From NCBI GenBank assembly GCA_029948255.1, contig JALIZF010001529.1:186001-250000 (forward strand): a DNA stretch of 64,000 bases. Direction: 5' to 3'. This DNA is from Telmatactis stephensoni (lineage: Eukaryota > Cnidaria > Anthozoa > Actiniaria > Isophelliidae). A program made the position numbers and the translations under genes. Shown here one piece after another: positions 1-12,052 of the stretch. Positions within the stretch are counted from its first letter, which is position 1. Every line of letters starts with the position of its first letter. A model generated the notes under the pieces. It searched no databases and was not told the origin of the DNA. It saw only the letters and a program-made list of their open reading frames with translations.

Positions 1-809
1 AATGTCTTCTCAACCAGACCGATGCTAAAGAACAAGAGGTGCGCGACTATAAAGGATTTCCCCTCTCACAAGAGCCTGTCTGCGAGACACTTGCTTATAG
101 TGCTAAGGAAGACGGGTGTTCGGATATCCTCGAACCAATGTGCGCACTCAACGAAAGTTACAGTCTGATGAGAGAACAACACGGAAAAGGTATGGTAGAT
201 GGGTGACGACACTAAACACGGCCCTACAGGAAAATATCCTCAGTGACGTGACATTAATTCACATTTTCGTGTTGATTTTTAGACTTTGCATGGAAAAGCA
301 GGTTTACCAGGAGAAGAGATTACGAATGTCCTGTAATCGACACCACACGTAAATGTCCTCTCAACGAGACCGATGCTAAAGAACTAGAAGTGCGTGACCT
401 TAGAGGATCTCCCCCCTTACAACAGCCTGTCTGCGAGACACATGCTTATAGTGCTGAAGAAGACGAGTGTCCGGCCTTTGAAATCCTCGAATCAATGTGC
501 ACACTCAATGAAAGTTGCAGTCTGATGAGAGACCAACAACACGGAAACTTTACAGTTGTGGAAGGTATGGTAGATGTGTGACAAGACTAAACACGGCCCT
601 ATAGGAGGATGTGTTCAGTGACATGACATCAATTTATAGTTTCGTGTTGCTCTTTTTCAGACTCTTCGTGGAATCTCTTCCCACTGACTTTGGGCGTGGC
701 TGTTAGCGTTGGTGTGACCCTTACAGCAATGGGTGTAGTCAGAGCTGGTCGTAACGTTGTTAACTTGTTATGGCTGAAGCCAAATGTCGACGTCGATTCT
801 CTAGATTAA
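1..809 (+). CDS. 3' end of a cysteine-rich membrane or surface protein gene (partial)
   Basis: The gene enters from the left edge. I read three exons, <1-189, 283-564 and 661-809, with GT/AG borders and intron phase 1 at both introns. The first two exons are tandem duplicates: both contain CETxAYSAxED and a later ILExMCxLNESxSLMR block, with several cysteines and N-glycosylation sequons (NET, NES). The last exon encodes SSWNLFPLTLGVAVSVGVTL followed by a short basic then acidic tail ending in SLD-stop at 807-809. It reads as a single hydrophobic anchor near the C-terminus, either a membrane segment or a GPI-type signal. Exons flanked by phase-1 introns on both sides are typical of shuffled extracellular modules. 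The cysteine spacing vaguely recalls GDNF-receptor-like (GFRA/GAS1) domains, but I do not recognise the family. A polyadenylation signal AATAAA lies at 948-953. Confidence 0.7.
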
Positions 810-1916
810 TTAGATGTCAAACTTTTGTACAATTTCGACAAGTTTTTCTTGTCGATAACTATATATGTTGTGTCTTGTGTATTTTGTGGCAATTTTTGCT
901 TTGAAAATGTCAAAAATATTCTTCTGATGTTTTTGACATTATTGATTAATAAAAGAATCAAAATATACTGCAGTCTCTAATACCTTGGTTTCTAGCAAAT
1001 GACAGTTAAAAAAGCAGTTAAAAAATGTTAGACTTCGCGTGCGATCTGATAAAAGAACGTTTCCCTGTATTTGGACAACAGCGCGGTCATATGCAGGAGC
1101 TAGATTTCCCGCGCTTTGGCGCTCATTTAGACTATCTTCTGGTCTTAGGTTAGGGAACAGGATTATATATATAAACCCTATCTTTTATATGAGATTATAA
1201 AATACTTGAGATATAACGCGCGCGCTGATTGGCTGGCTACCATGTTTATATCAGAGGACAGAGACATGGCTCGCTCAAAAAACGTGGAAAATATTTTATA
1301 AAAGCAATATAAAACGATCGCTTATGTCTCTGTATACTGTGATATAAACACTCTGGAAGATGTAGAGCACTTTAAATTTAAGTTTATTAATAGTTTGAAA
1401 TATTCTATATTTTTATTGGTACCATTTAGCAATAAAGAACATGAGCCACATCCATCTGGAAGTCAAAATGACGATCATAATCCCTGTCATATTAAAGTTC
1501 CCCAAGTATTTTTCACACCACTACATATGCGTTATATAGCTATACCTTAACCTTTACCTAATAATTTTTAATCTTTTTCATACTGCCATAGACCAGAGGC
1601 GTAGCGAGGCCTGAGCAAAAGGGGGACAATATTCTTGAGATCAAATTCCCACCAAAATATGCTAATTTCCTCAGGAAAAACGATTTGGGGACAAAAGCAC
1701 GTGGGAATTTGTCTAACATCGAGAAACAAAAACAAAATTCATCCAAGTTCTAAGTGTGGATAACACTTGAGATAACATTAAACATTGTGAATTAAATTTA
1801 AAAGTAAAACTTTACAGTGATATCATTGACATCATTCTTCAGATGATGCCCCTCCCTTGCTATGCCACTGTCATAGACTGTATGTTTGCTGCTTACATTT
1901 AAAGGCAAATGAGTAT
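810..1916. other. Intergenic region, left
   Basis: This stretch lies between the converging 3' ends of the surface-protein gene and PTER. It holds the AATAAA of the left gene, an AT-rich block near 1140-1210, a CG-alternating stretch at about 1217-1226, and the hAT-like MITE at 1594-1870. I see no convincing coding exon. Confidence 0.6.
1594..1870. mobile_element. hAT-like MITE with 8-bp target duplication
   Basis: The terminal inverted repeats are CAGAGGCGTAGCGAGG at the left and CCTTGCTATGCCACTG at the right. The element is flanked by CCATAGAC (1586-1593) and TCATAGAC (1871-1878), 7 of 8 bases identical, which fits an 8-bp hAT target-site duplication. There is no transposase frame, so it is non-autonomous. 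CAGTGGCGTAGC-type termini are typical of hAT MITEs in animals. Confidence 0.75.
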
Positions 1917-4192
1917 CTATTTAAATGTCAGCCAGGCCTTTGGGTTGGCTATTTGTATTTTATCAATCACTTCTTGTGATATCCCTCTATTAAGCATTTT
2001 AGGGATGATATTGACTTGGATATGACAATACCCATGACCACCATACTTGAGAAGCCGATGTCTGGTGTGAATATCATGTGCAATGACTATTTGATCTTCA
2101 TATCCTTCATCAATCAGAAACTTAATTTCTTTCACTCGCTGTGAATCACTTGGCATATCAACAGCAGGGTTGGCTTGGTAATTGATCATTTCCACACCAA
2201 AAAGATCATACTCTAGGTAGCAACCTGTGGTTGCCAAATCAAGTAGAATCTCTCTGTTAAAAATAGTGCGGTCAAGATGAGACATTACAGTCTTCTTGAT
2301 GTCACCACCAGCCTCCTGAAATATGCCAACAATCTCTTTTGGTGCATAATCATTGCGACCTGGATGAATGATGACTGGTGCACCAGTTTCTGTTTGTGCC
2401 ATGGCTGCAGCTTGCAGGGACTTCTTTTCAAATGGTGTCAATGGCCAGGAACAACCAACTTCACCAATGACACCACATTTGATGCCTGTGTCATCAACGC
2501 CAACAGTCAAATCTTTGATCATAAACTGAAAGATGACAAAATATTAATTAAGCTACTTAATAAAATGGAATTTAACCTTTCTTGATGTTAAAGCATTAGC
2601 AGATCTTGATCTGGGTCAGCTAGCTCAAAGCAACATTGGATTTCTCTCATGTGAATAATCTAGGCTCCATTTTTAGGTTTGTGATACAATTTGACATTTC
2701 TTTTAATAATACTAACAATGATTAGAATTAGTGATCTTATCACTGACATTATGGCTTAAAAGTTGAATCTCAAGGATGTAGCTTATTTGGTGTACTATGG
2801 GAGCTAAGATGCATTGTTTACGTTTTATCTCATTTGCATAATATCAAAATTCAGGCTATAGACAAACAAACTCTAGAAATGTGAAGAAGGCATCGCTCTT
2901 AGCAAATGTTTCTTTGGTGCAGGCAAAAAGTGCCAACCAACCATATATTTGCCATAAGATTTTCAAAATTAAAATGCTAATACCTTTAAAAAATTAGTAT
3001 AGGAAATCGCACGATCTTGAGTACAATTCGGAATTAATAGGTACGAGTAATGTTTTGAAAGTTCTCAAAATAGGACGAGCCTTTAGGCGAGTCCTATTTG
3101 AGAGTTTTCAAAACATTACGAGTAACTATTAATTCTGAATTGTACAAGAAGATCGTGCGATTTTTTATTTATAATACACTATCGTTGCCATAGCGACTTA
3201 ATAGGTACTCTACAGAGTACAATTAACGATATAATTGTACTCCTCTCGTCCAATCAGAATCGAGTAATTTTGTATAGTGTATTATAATATGAGTAATTGC
3301 ACTCAAATTTTCTGATATCTGATTGCATATAGCTTGAAATTTTTATTATGCATAAATAAATCATTATGATGTCACATTGTGCCCACCTATACTGTACTGC
3401 TACAATACAACCGATCACTGCCCAGGATTGAAAGAGTACTGGAAAGCAGTTTTTTTAAAATAATATCATTCCACGTACGCCACCATTACAGCAGGAATTG
3501 ATGTTTTTTTTGTGTGGAATTCACAGCATTGACACAGTCATAGAGCAGATTTTGTATGAGTGTGAAATGGACCACATCATGTTGTGACCATGTCAGTGCT
3601 GTAATGTCTATAAATACATTCAAAATTCCTGCTATAACAGTGCCAATTGACAGTGCTCTGCCATTTTCACAGTTATACGAAATCTACTCTAGTATGGCAC
3701 ATTCCATTTCACACTTATACAAAAACTCTAAAAAGTATGCTTACTTACATTTGAGAGTTCCTCAACTGATAAAGACTTCATATCAGGTGCAATGGTGTGG
3801 TCCAAATAAAAACCAGTTCCAGAAATAACATTAACACCAGTGGCGAACGATATCTTCTTCAACAACTCAACATTTCTATGAATACCCATTGTAGTATTTT
3901 CAACAATAGTTGACCCTCCCTCCTTCTTAAATTCTGTAACTTCTTTTATGATTTCCTCATGAGGCTCATCACCAAGGGATAGATTAAAGCTATGGCTGTA
4001 AGGATTTTGCCGCACCCAATGGACATTTCTCAAGGTGATTTCATTGAGGTTGACTGTTTGCATATCAGACTCTCTCACAGGTTTAAAAAAACAGTTCTTG
4101 TAATCCATGGTTAAATGCTCGTGGGTGAGAGTCCGTCCTAGTTTTGAGGGGTCAACAAGACCAAGGACAGTCTGTGCTTTTCCTGATGCCAT
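1917..4192 (-). CDS. PTER: Phosphotriesterase-related protein (N-acetyltaurine hydrolase family)
   Basis: Two coding exons, 4192-3749 and 2525-1917, join in phase 0 at donor GTAAGT and acceptor TTTCAG to give 350 residues, about the size of vertebrate PTER. The protein is a TIM-barrel binuclear amidohydrolase. All expected metal ligands are visible: H24 and H26 (THEHL), bridging E170 (VIGEVG), H202 (VIIHPGR), H231 (MSHLDR) and D299 (AHDIH). The bridging residue is Glu, as in the PTER branch, rather than the carboxylated Lys of bacterial phosphotriesterases. Mammalian PTER has been reported to hydrolyse N-acetyltaurine; the same activity here is inferred. The start ATG at 4192 gives an N-terminus ([13 protein letters not shown]) that fits the family. 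The 1.2 kb intron is packed with small foldback elements. The gene is divergent from ARMC5, with a transposon cluster between them. Confidence 0.95.
3004..3164. repeat. Foldback element in the PTER intron
   Basis: This is a long imperfect palindrome. The left arm starts AAATCGCACGATCTTGAGTA and the right arm mirrors it, ending GATCGTGCGATTT. The loop is GAGCCTTTAGGCGAG, almost identical to the loop of the foldback at 12643-12772, so they belong to one family. No coding capacity is visible. Confidence 0.8.
3168..3291. repeat. Short inverted-repeat element next to the foldback
   Basis: The ends TTTATAATACACTAT and ATAGTGTATTATAAT are inverted copies enclosing about 95 bp that includes CCAATCAG. 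It abuts the 3004-3164 palindrome and may be part of one composite element. Confidence 0.55.
3546..3702. mobile_element. Short MITE, AGAGYAGATTT family, copy 1
   Basis: The element runs from AGAGCAGATTTTGTATGA to ATACGAAATCTACTCT; the ends are inverted repeats of roughly 30 bp. Related copies lie at 15409-15557 and 38885-39027, with a diverged inverted copy near 26733-26865. An inverted fragment of the same family sits just upstream at about 3492-3541. Confidence 0.7.
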
Positions 4193-4240
4193 GTTCTTAG
4201 GAAAAGGAATGAATTAAACATCAGTAGACTTTTCAAAATC

Positions 4241-5293
4241 GAAGTGACTAAATGTCCGGCAGACGGACATGGTCTTCAAATAACTAGACGTCCAGCAGTC
4301 CAATATTTTTCCACATTTCTCTTTGAAATATACCAGTTGTCCTTGGAAAACATTCTATCTTTATTTAGAATCCTCAAGCGTTTCTAGAAATTGAAAAAAA
4401 TCTAACATTGTCCTTTCTGCCGACCCTGTATACAGAGTACGAAGAGATCCTGTGACAGGTCACAGAGGGGGGGACTCCACTGTAAAAGGATCTGGTATGC
4501 TTGTTGGAAATATAAAAAAATACCCCTAAAAGATACCGGAAGTCTTTTAAGAAGGGCATGGCTGGACGATTTTTTAACCCCTAAGAGATACCAGCGATAT
4601 CAAGCTAATGAACATTATGATGATGAACATGAAATTGAACAGGTTGACATGCTTTTGTTGGGCAAATTTCTTCCATTTGAGAACAAGATAATATGCGATG
4701 GGCTCTTTTGATACCCTAAGAGCGACCAGGGAATGCTAAAACTCTAAACTTCAATTTTAACACCCTAAAAGATACCAAATCGGTGATTTTACCCTAAGGG
4801 ATACGATGAGCATACCCGATAATTTTACAATGGAGTCCCCCCCGCCCCCGGGTCCTGTGAACAGGGTCGGCAAAAAGGACAACGTTCGGGTTTTTTTTCA
4901 ATTTCTAGGAGCGCTTGAGGATTCTAAATAAAGATAGAATTTTTTCCCAGGAAAAATGGTATATTTCAAAGATCAAAGAGAAATGTGGAAAAATAACGGC
5001 TGCCGGACGTTTAGTAATTTGAAGACCGTGTCCGGCAGTGTCATTGAAAAGTTTTTTGTGTCACGCGCTTCAATGGATGGCTTCGTATAATAATCTGTGT
5101 ACAGGGTTGGCGAAAAGCATCAGGTTCGAAAATGTTGCGTGCCTGGAAGCACTTGAGGATTCTAAATAAAGGTAGAACATTTTCGAATAAATATTTTTTG
5201 GGTTTAGAAGAGAAATGTGGAGAAATATTGGACTGCCGGACGTTTAGTTATTTGAAGACCGTGTCCGGTTGACGGACGTTTAGTCACTTCGTT
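4241..5293. mobile_element. Nested inverted-repeat transposon cluster between PTER and ARMC5
   Basis: An outer arm at 4241-4462, starting GAAGTGACTAAATGTCCGGC, reappears inverted at about 4849-5050 and once more in the same inverted orientation at about 5095-5293, ending ACGTTTAGTCACTTC. Shared blocks include the stretch around GATTCTAAATAAAGATAGAA and CCGGACGTTTAGT. The middle (4463-4848) is a separate element with its own termini. I infer a foldback-type non-autonomous DNA transposon with a duplicated right arm. It occupies much of the shared upstream region of the two divergent genes. Confidence 0.75.
4463..4848. mobile_element. Inner element with CCCTAAAAGATACC modules
   Basis: The termini GGGGGGGACTCCACTGTAAA and TTTTACAATGGAGTCCCCCC are inverted repeats. 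Inside are several spaced copies of CCCTAARAGATACC-like sequence. A second, more diverged member with CCCTAAAAAATACC modules and G/C-run ends lies at 7027-7355. The element appears inserted within the outer foldback at 4241-5293. Confidence 0.65.
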
Positions 5294-5975
5294 TCAAAAT
5301 ATGTCTAGAGCAACAAATACGATCTTTAATCTTCATCAATGGTTTATAGCCAGGAAGGGTAACTTAACAAATAGTATGAAGGAGGTAGCAGATGTATTGT
5401 TCTGTAAATTGTCAAATTTACTTTTACAACAAATTTGCAAAAGTATTTTAAAAAGTACGCGAGTCGATCGGTCAGGGCGCCGCCGTCACGAACAATGAAT
5501 TCTGTATTTGATCGCTGCATAGTCAGAAAAGTTGAGCCCGGAAGAAAAGCTAAGATGTTAACAATAAAATGCATTGGTCTACTTACTAATAATCCAACTG
5601 TGTAGGTAAATTTGCAAGTAGTTTACTAGTAAAGAGCGTTTCGTCATGCACTCTTCAGGCACACATGCATGTGACGATCAACTCCACACAGGTAGCCCAG
5701 CTATTCGGGACAATTGTTCGGGATCAGACGAGTCTGATTCGGGATCATTTCACCAAAGGGATCTCACCAAGACTTTTGTGCGCCTCAATATTTTGTCAGA
5801 ACGAGAAAAAAGATTCAAAACGTTTATTATTAGCAGCTAGCAGCGGGCTAAACTTTGCAAAGGAATTTAAATGCGACACAGCCCCCCGCATCTACATTAG
5901 ACCGTATACAGCAGAAACCTGGTACTAGGCTGCGCAGAATGTAATTTTCAAAGTTATCTGCGCATCGATGATTTC

Positions 5976-5984
5976 AAGATGGCG
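5976..5984 (+). promoter_or_regulatory. YY1-like element overlapping the ARMC5 start codon
   Basis: AAGATGGCG contains the ARMC5 initiator ATG. The AAnATGGCG core is the classic YY1 site found at or just downstream of transcription starts of housekeeping genes, often including the start codon. No TATA box is evident upstream. The role here is inferred from motif and position only. Confidence 0.4.
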
Positions 5985-8900
5985 AATTCCAGCCCAAATA
6001 TTGATATTTTGGTTCAAAAATTAGGCAGTTCTTCGATATCTGCAGTTAAAAAAGCACTATCAACTGTTGCTAGGATAACTAAAAGATCTGCTGAAGCTGA
6101 ATTATTTCGAAAAAAGGGAGGTTTAGCTAAACTTTTGGACCTTTTAAAAAGACCCAACAACTCAATTATTGATATGGCGATGAGCGCTATTGCCAACTGT
6201 TGTATGTTTCCAGAGTGCAAAAGAGAGGTAAAAATGTTCTTTTGAAGCTATTATTTTTATTTTCTATGCTAATATTGTCAAAAATATGTAGATTTTGTTT
6301 AATTTGAGCTATGTAGTGAATTTATTCCTTACCCCTCCCCCCTTAAAACCAATGAATTATTGTAAACGTCGAATGACAGGTAACCTTTTATTGTATTTAT
6401 TAAATAGGTTCGCCAGCTAGATGGAATTCTCCCAATAGGTAAAAATAATAAAGATGAAAATATTCAATTGCCCCAGTCAATCACTTATGTGCTGCACACA
6501 TGCTCGTTCTGTTGATAAGGATTTTTCAACTTTTATCTCAAATAATAACAAATAGAAGATGGTTTTGAGTTGTCTGTCCTCTTATATTTGATACACTCTT
6601 GACGTTATAAAATGTTCAAAAAAGTGGATTCACGACTGTAGTGAGTGTTTCCCAATTTGTTGAGATCCTAGCCTGCTCGAGTGACTGCTGGCCAAGAATT
6701 GTTTGGCTAAGAGCAATCAGAAAAAATATATATTGGTGCAACGTTACAATACAGGCAACAAAATTGTGCAACATTTCACACAACATTTTTACGCTACAGT
6801 TGTATAGCAAAGGCTGCTCGTATTACCACCCTGCATGCAACAGTTTTCTTTGTTGTAAAAAGTAGGAAGTGTTTCTACTTCGACGTACAACAAAGAAAAC
6901 TTGTTATGGACAGGGTTGTAATACATCCAAGCAACATTTGCTCTGCGACTTGCAATGCAACGTCACGTGAAATGTTGCATTGTTGTCTACATTATGTTTA
7001 TGTAAATGCCCTAGTTCTGACTCCCAGGGGGGGGGGTTCTTCGGGGTCAAAATGCTAGGGATGTCATCGGAAACCTCTAAAATGTACCCTAAAAAATGCC
7101 TAAATTTTCGACCCTAAAAAATACCTAACAGCTCAAAAATACCCCTAAAAAATACCAAGAATCAAACAAAAAACTAACAAAGAAAGCAATCGTTTATTTT
7201 GTACCCCTAAAAAATACCATCTTTTCTGAAAAACCTTGGATTTTCTCTGACGACCCCTAAAAAATACCAAATCGGCGATTTCAACCCCTAAAAAATACAA
7301 CGATCATCCCTAGCACACCAATATAGGGAGTACCCCCCCCCCCCCCCCCCCCCGGGTTCTGACCTCAATTGGCATCCCCTTGAAGGTCCCTTGAGGGCAA
7401 TATTTGCATAAGCTCCATCCCCTTCACATGATTGGCAGTTCAGAAAAACCCAAAATCCAACTGAAAGTTTGAATTCATTGTTTGTTGCAATTAATACAGG
7501 CATTTTCAAAGTATTGTTAATTAATAAAGATAATAATTCAAATTGCCATTGAAAAGCCGAATTTTTATGAAGTACATTTCATCAGTGGTTGATAATTAAA
7601 TTTCTATATGGTGACCAAGTAATAGCATTGAATCAAAGTGTCAATAATTGAAGTTGCACACCTACTATTGTCATACTCACATATCATGGGAATTTCTAAT
7701 TTTCTCCTAATTCCCAGTTTCAGTTTTGAAAGATCTCAAGTCAATGAGTATTAGAAACAGAGCAGCAAGAGCACTAGCCAATCTTGCAGAAGATGATGAG
7801 AATGCTATGGTAATTGAAGAACTAGGAGCTATTGTGGAACTTGCTAAACTTCTAGATCAAACCACAGATATTGACTGCCAACAGTCAGCCCTTCGAAGCT
7901 TGAAGATAATATGCACAACTCCAAAACGCAACAAGATTGTTTATGATCAGGGCAGTTTCAAGACTATGATTGAACTTCTGAAAAGTGACAAGCCAGCACT
8001 GTTAAGCATTTGCATAAAAACTATTAGTGAGTTAACAAAAACGTCTTGCACAAAGGATGTTGCACTTCAGATACAAGAATTGGATGGGATTAAAGAGTTT
8101 ATAAAGCTTGCAAACTCTGAGAAGCATTCAGTTTCATCTGCAGCAGTTTTGTCCTTAGTAAATCTTTGCATGCATGCACATGTTCGAGTTGCCATTGGTA
8201 GTGAAGGTGGAATAAATGTTCTCTACAAGCAAGCGAAGCTCAATTCTTCCAGCCACTTATCTTTAAGGGCCTTAGAGGGACTGTGCTATTGTTGCCGAGA
8301 AGCAGTGAACAGGAATAGAGTTTATGAATGTGGGGGAATTGAACTACTGCTGAAGCATTTTTCAAATCCAGAACATCCTTCACTACAGAGGAAGATAATT
8401 ACAGCTTTCAACTGCTTCTACTACAATGAAAAATGCCTGGACTTTCTTCTCAATGGTGGCATAATTCCAGCACTTTTGTCTTACCTGAGAAGAGTCATTG
8501 AAACATGCCATATTGTTGATCACTGTGAGGATGACAATGATCACTATGATCAGGAGAGTTTCACTTCAGACTTTTCTAGTCCTTCTGCATCCCCAAGAAA
8601 TTTAACATTGGACTCTTCCAACACCTCAATTAGTGAAACCTTCCTTAAAGAGGCTGCTAATTTAGCCTTACAAGTCAGAGATGCTACAGAGAGTAACAGA
8701 GTACTGACCTTCAAAAGGAAATTCCGTTCTAAATTACCATGTACTACATCACCATGTGTCAAATCTATCGACCATTCATCTTCCTTGTTTAGTTTTTCTT
8801 CCTTGAACTGCACTACTGAAACTACATCTTTGATGAGCACATGTACTCTTTCTAGCAGAAGTGCAACATCATCCTTCATACCCATGCATTCAAATCCAAG

Positions 8901-11086
8901 AAGTTTGATCTGCTCAACTCCAATGGTGAAAGAAGCAAATGATAGCTTAACATCCCAGACATGCTTGACTAAACTTTCCATGGTTGAAGAAGCATCTGTT
9001 TCACCAAAATGTGAAACACCAGTACTTGATTTGCAAAGCCATTCTGTAAATGCTGTAGCTGCAACTCCAACTGAAAGTCCAAAGACATTAGGTAGTCCAC
9101 CTCCACTGCATGCCACTCAAGTCAATGTTTCATCAGCTATTCTTTCACCAGTGTCACCATGGAGAACAGATGAGTCCACTGCTGCTCACCATCCCCACAC
9201 TCATGGACCTGGTCACAGTGCACTGGTGCTGTTGTCACGATTCTCCCAAATGAGTGATCAGAAAGGACTACATTACCTTCTGACAAAACCATGCCTACAC
9301 ACATTACTTGATTACTACTCTTTACTGGATAATCCAAGTCCTAAATGTACTCGCTTGCTTAATCACCTCACATTAGATCCTCAGTGTTTTGAGAGTTTAG
9401 TATGTATGGGTATAGCATGTGATATTCATCGACAGCTGTGTTCTGCATGGATGGATGGCTATTGGGTGGAGAGGGAGACATCTTTGGATAAAGGTGGAGT
9501 GAGCAATCCTCAGATTGGGAATGTCATCACTGGAGATCCTGAAGAGTCTCAGCACCTACAAATTCCAGAAAGCTCCATTCAAAGATGCCAAAGTACTGGG
9601 AAGAAACTGTTGGATAACTTAGCTTGTCAATCACAAACACCTTTTGGTAAAGGGGTTCTAATGCACTTGTTGGCGAAGGGATCTGGAGAAGAATGGCTTG
9701 GGTGTGTCCTTACTTTGCCTCATGTGTGCAGGTATGTGTTGTTATAGCTGAATACAATGAAACTGACTCAAAATTCATTACAATGCACACAGGGTATTTA
9801 CCATGGAAAGGTTGTATTGCATGAAGTAACTACTCATTCTTTCCTTGTTTTGAGAGAACCAGCTATACATTCACCAAATTTGAAAGATTGTTGGTGGGAA
9901 CACATACTTTCAACCATAACATGTTGCTGCACTTATTCAGAGGTGACCAACGACAGACAAACATTTCAGACCAAATTTAACTTGCTGCACAAATCCATGC
10001 AGTTGTCTGAGTTGCTCACTTCAACATTTTTGTCCACCTCTACCTAGCCTACATTGTACAGTATGTTGCTGAGGCTGACTCTTTCTACTTTGTTTCTCAT
10101 TTATTTTCAGGTCAAAGAAGCTGCAACAACAGTTGTTGATCAACAAAGGAGGTCTCAAGATGCTCTGTGATGTACTTGCCACTTCTTGTAGTGATGGCAA
10201 TTTTGCTATGGCAATTCATTCACTGACAGTACTAAGTACTGAAATTGAACTTGCTCTTACAATCCCAGACACATCTTCATTGCAATGTACTGTCAACCAG
10301 GATGGAATACCTGACATCACTCAGAATGGATTGGAGAGAGGAAAAAGGAAAATTGATGGATTAGACATTGATCAACAAATAAATCAAAAGCGTCAAAAGC
10401 TAGAAGTAACTGATACTTCTCTCTCCACCTCTGAGCAATCCTGCCAACACGATTGCAGAAAAGAAACAACTTGCAAATATCACAATAATGATTATGGACC
10501 ACATGACATTCAGTTAGAGGTAGACAATGGAGTGCTTATTCCTGTGCATCGTACTGTGTTAGCCAAAGCATCAGACATGTTTGCTGCTATGTTTTCATCA
10601 AACTACAAAGAAGGCTCCATGCCTGTCATATCACTAAAAGACATAACAGTTGATGCCCTTCAGTTAGCTGTCCACATAGCATATGGCTGCACTTTTCCAG
10701 GTTTACAAAGTCCATCAGACTCCAACAGTATTTGTGCCCATGTTCTTGAATCATTTGAGTTCCTCAGTCCAGTTTCCAAGTTTAATTTCTTGATTGAAAT
10801 ACTGGCAACAGCAGACAAGTTTTTCATGTTAGACTTGAAACTGTTTTGTGAGCATGTTCTTCCATCACTTGTCAATGAATCTAACATTGTGTCATTATGT
10901 TTCTATGCTGCACGTCACCAGTCCAACACATTGTGTAGGCATGGATTGGAGTTCTTACTTCTTGAAGTCAAAGATCTTCAGTGTCAGTACAACCTAGCTA
11001 GGGAGATTTTCAAATCACAAGAGAAATTTAGATTAGTCAAGTGTCTGCATGAACTTCTTCTTCAGCATTTACAAAGCAGAGTTTAG
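5979..11086 (+). CDS. ARMC5: Armadillo repeat-containing protein 5, ARM/BTB CUL3 adaptor
   Basis: Four exons join in phase: 5979-6227, a 31-nt exon 6408-6438, 7724-9731 and 10111-11086, giving 1087 residues (human ARMC5 is about 935). The N-terminal part carries tandem ARM repeats (AEAELFRKKGGLAKLLDLL, then SIRNRAARALANLAEDDENA) to about residue 290. A long Ser/Thr-rich low-complexity linker follows. A BTB domain starts near residue 890 (DIQLEVDNGVLIPVHRTVLA) and is followed by a BACK-like helical region to the C-terminus. In mammals ARMC5 is a CUL3 substrate adaptor that ubiquitinates the RNA polymerase II subunit RPB1; the same role is inferred here. The start is the first ATG, in a YY1-like context. 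AATAAA lies at 11306-11311. The 31-nt exon 2 encodes VRQLDGILPI and is missed if only long ORFs are considered. Confidence 0.95.
6720..6990. repeat. Foldback repeat in ARMC5 intron 2
   Basis: The core is a palindrome: ACAGTTTTCTTTGTTGT near 6840-6857 is mirrored by ACAACAAAGAAAACTTGT near 6889-6906, with looser symmetry outward (GTATTACCACCCTG against CAGGGTTGTAATAC). Flanking GCAACATTTCAC motifs occur on both sides. It is non-coding and intronic. Confidence 0.65.
7027..7355. repeat. CCCTAAAAAATACC-module repeat with G-run and C-run ends
   Basis: The block opens with a run of about ten G and closes with more than twenty C (7333-7353). Between them are about six copies of ACCCCTAAAAAATACC-like sequence. 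It is related to the inner element at 4463-4848 and sits in ARMC5 intron 2. The homopolymer lengths are probably unstable and may be misassembled. Confidence 0.65.
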
Positions 11087-12052
11087 AGCCAACAGAGAGA
11101 GTTTGCGCATAGCATAAAAGATCTTAAATAGTAAAAGTTGTTGTAATGGGAGCTCTCAAGTGAAGTAATGGAATAGGGAATGAATGGAAATCTGTAACAA
11201 GCTGAAAAAAACTCCTTACATTACTGATGTTTTAAGCCTTAGCCCTTGGTTGGAGTAAAACATGATGAAGGCTTGAAAAGTCAGTAAAACCAAATTCACT
11301 TGGACAATAAAAATCTAAATCCTGACTAGTCAAATGGTAAAACATTCACTTCCTTGCTTCATCCTGAAAATTGTAAGATATTTACCATAAAATGGCTCCT
11401 CTTATAAAGATGTAAAAGGCAGATTCCATATGTATCAACATTTTTGGACCTACAATTGTAGCAACTTAGCTAAAGTCAAGCCAGCAGCATTGTTTGTCCA
11501 AAAAGACATGCTTGGACAGAAGTGACCAACTCTGTAAGCAACACTTGCAGCTGAGCTAGCTTGTCATGCACAAGCCTGCAAATAAGTGTTAGTCATTTGA
11601 CAAAATGTCTGGTGAAAATGCTGATCTTACTGGCATATAATATTCCCCTGGTCAGACATTCGACCAAACACATTTTCATCACATTTGTAACATTTATTTT
11701 CACTTCTTTTTTGTCTGGCCAGACTTGGATTTTGACAGGTCATATTTGCCTCTTGCCTGGCAACTGACCTGCTAATCAATTATTTGCACCCGTGCATGAG
11801 TGTTGTGCTTAAGACTTCACAGCACAGGAATCCCATGACAAAGTAGCACAGCCACAAGTGTGCTAGCACAAAATGCCAGTTGAATAGATGAAATGACAAA
11901 ATCTTTTTATTTCTAATCTATTTCCATTTTTGTCTAAAATACATAGCTGTACAAATTACAAAGTACTGATTACATTAATACATCTATCCAAAGGCCATCC
12001 CACTAAGTGGAATCTATTAAAATAATATTTACAATAAGATTTGCTTGCTTGT
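11087..12052. other. Convergent 3' region between ARMC5 and INO80E
   Basis: It contains the ARMC5 3' UTR with AATAAA at 11306-11311, and on the other strand the INO80E 3' UTR with a polyadenylation signal (TTTATT on +) at 11906-11911. No coding exon is seen between them. Confidence 0.6.
11906..11911 (-). terminator. INO80E polyadenylation signal
   Basis: AATAAA on the minus strand, about 140 bp past the INO80E stop codon, is the nearest good signal for that gene. Confidence 0.5.

Noticed and set aside
8550..9116. 188-residue minus-strand open frame inside ARMC5 exon 3
   Set aside because: It is the shadow of the Ser-rich ARMC5 linker on the opposite strand, with no recognisable domain.
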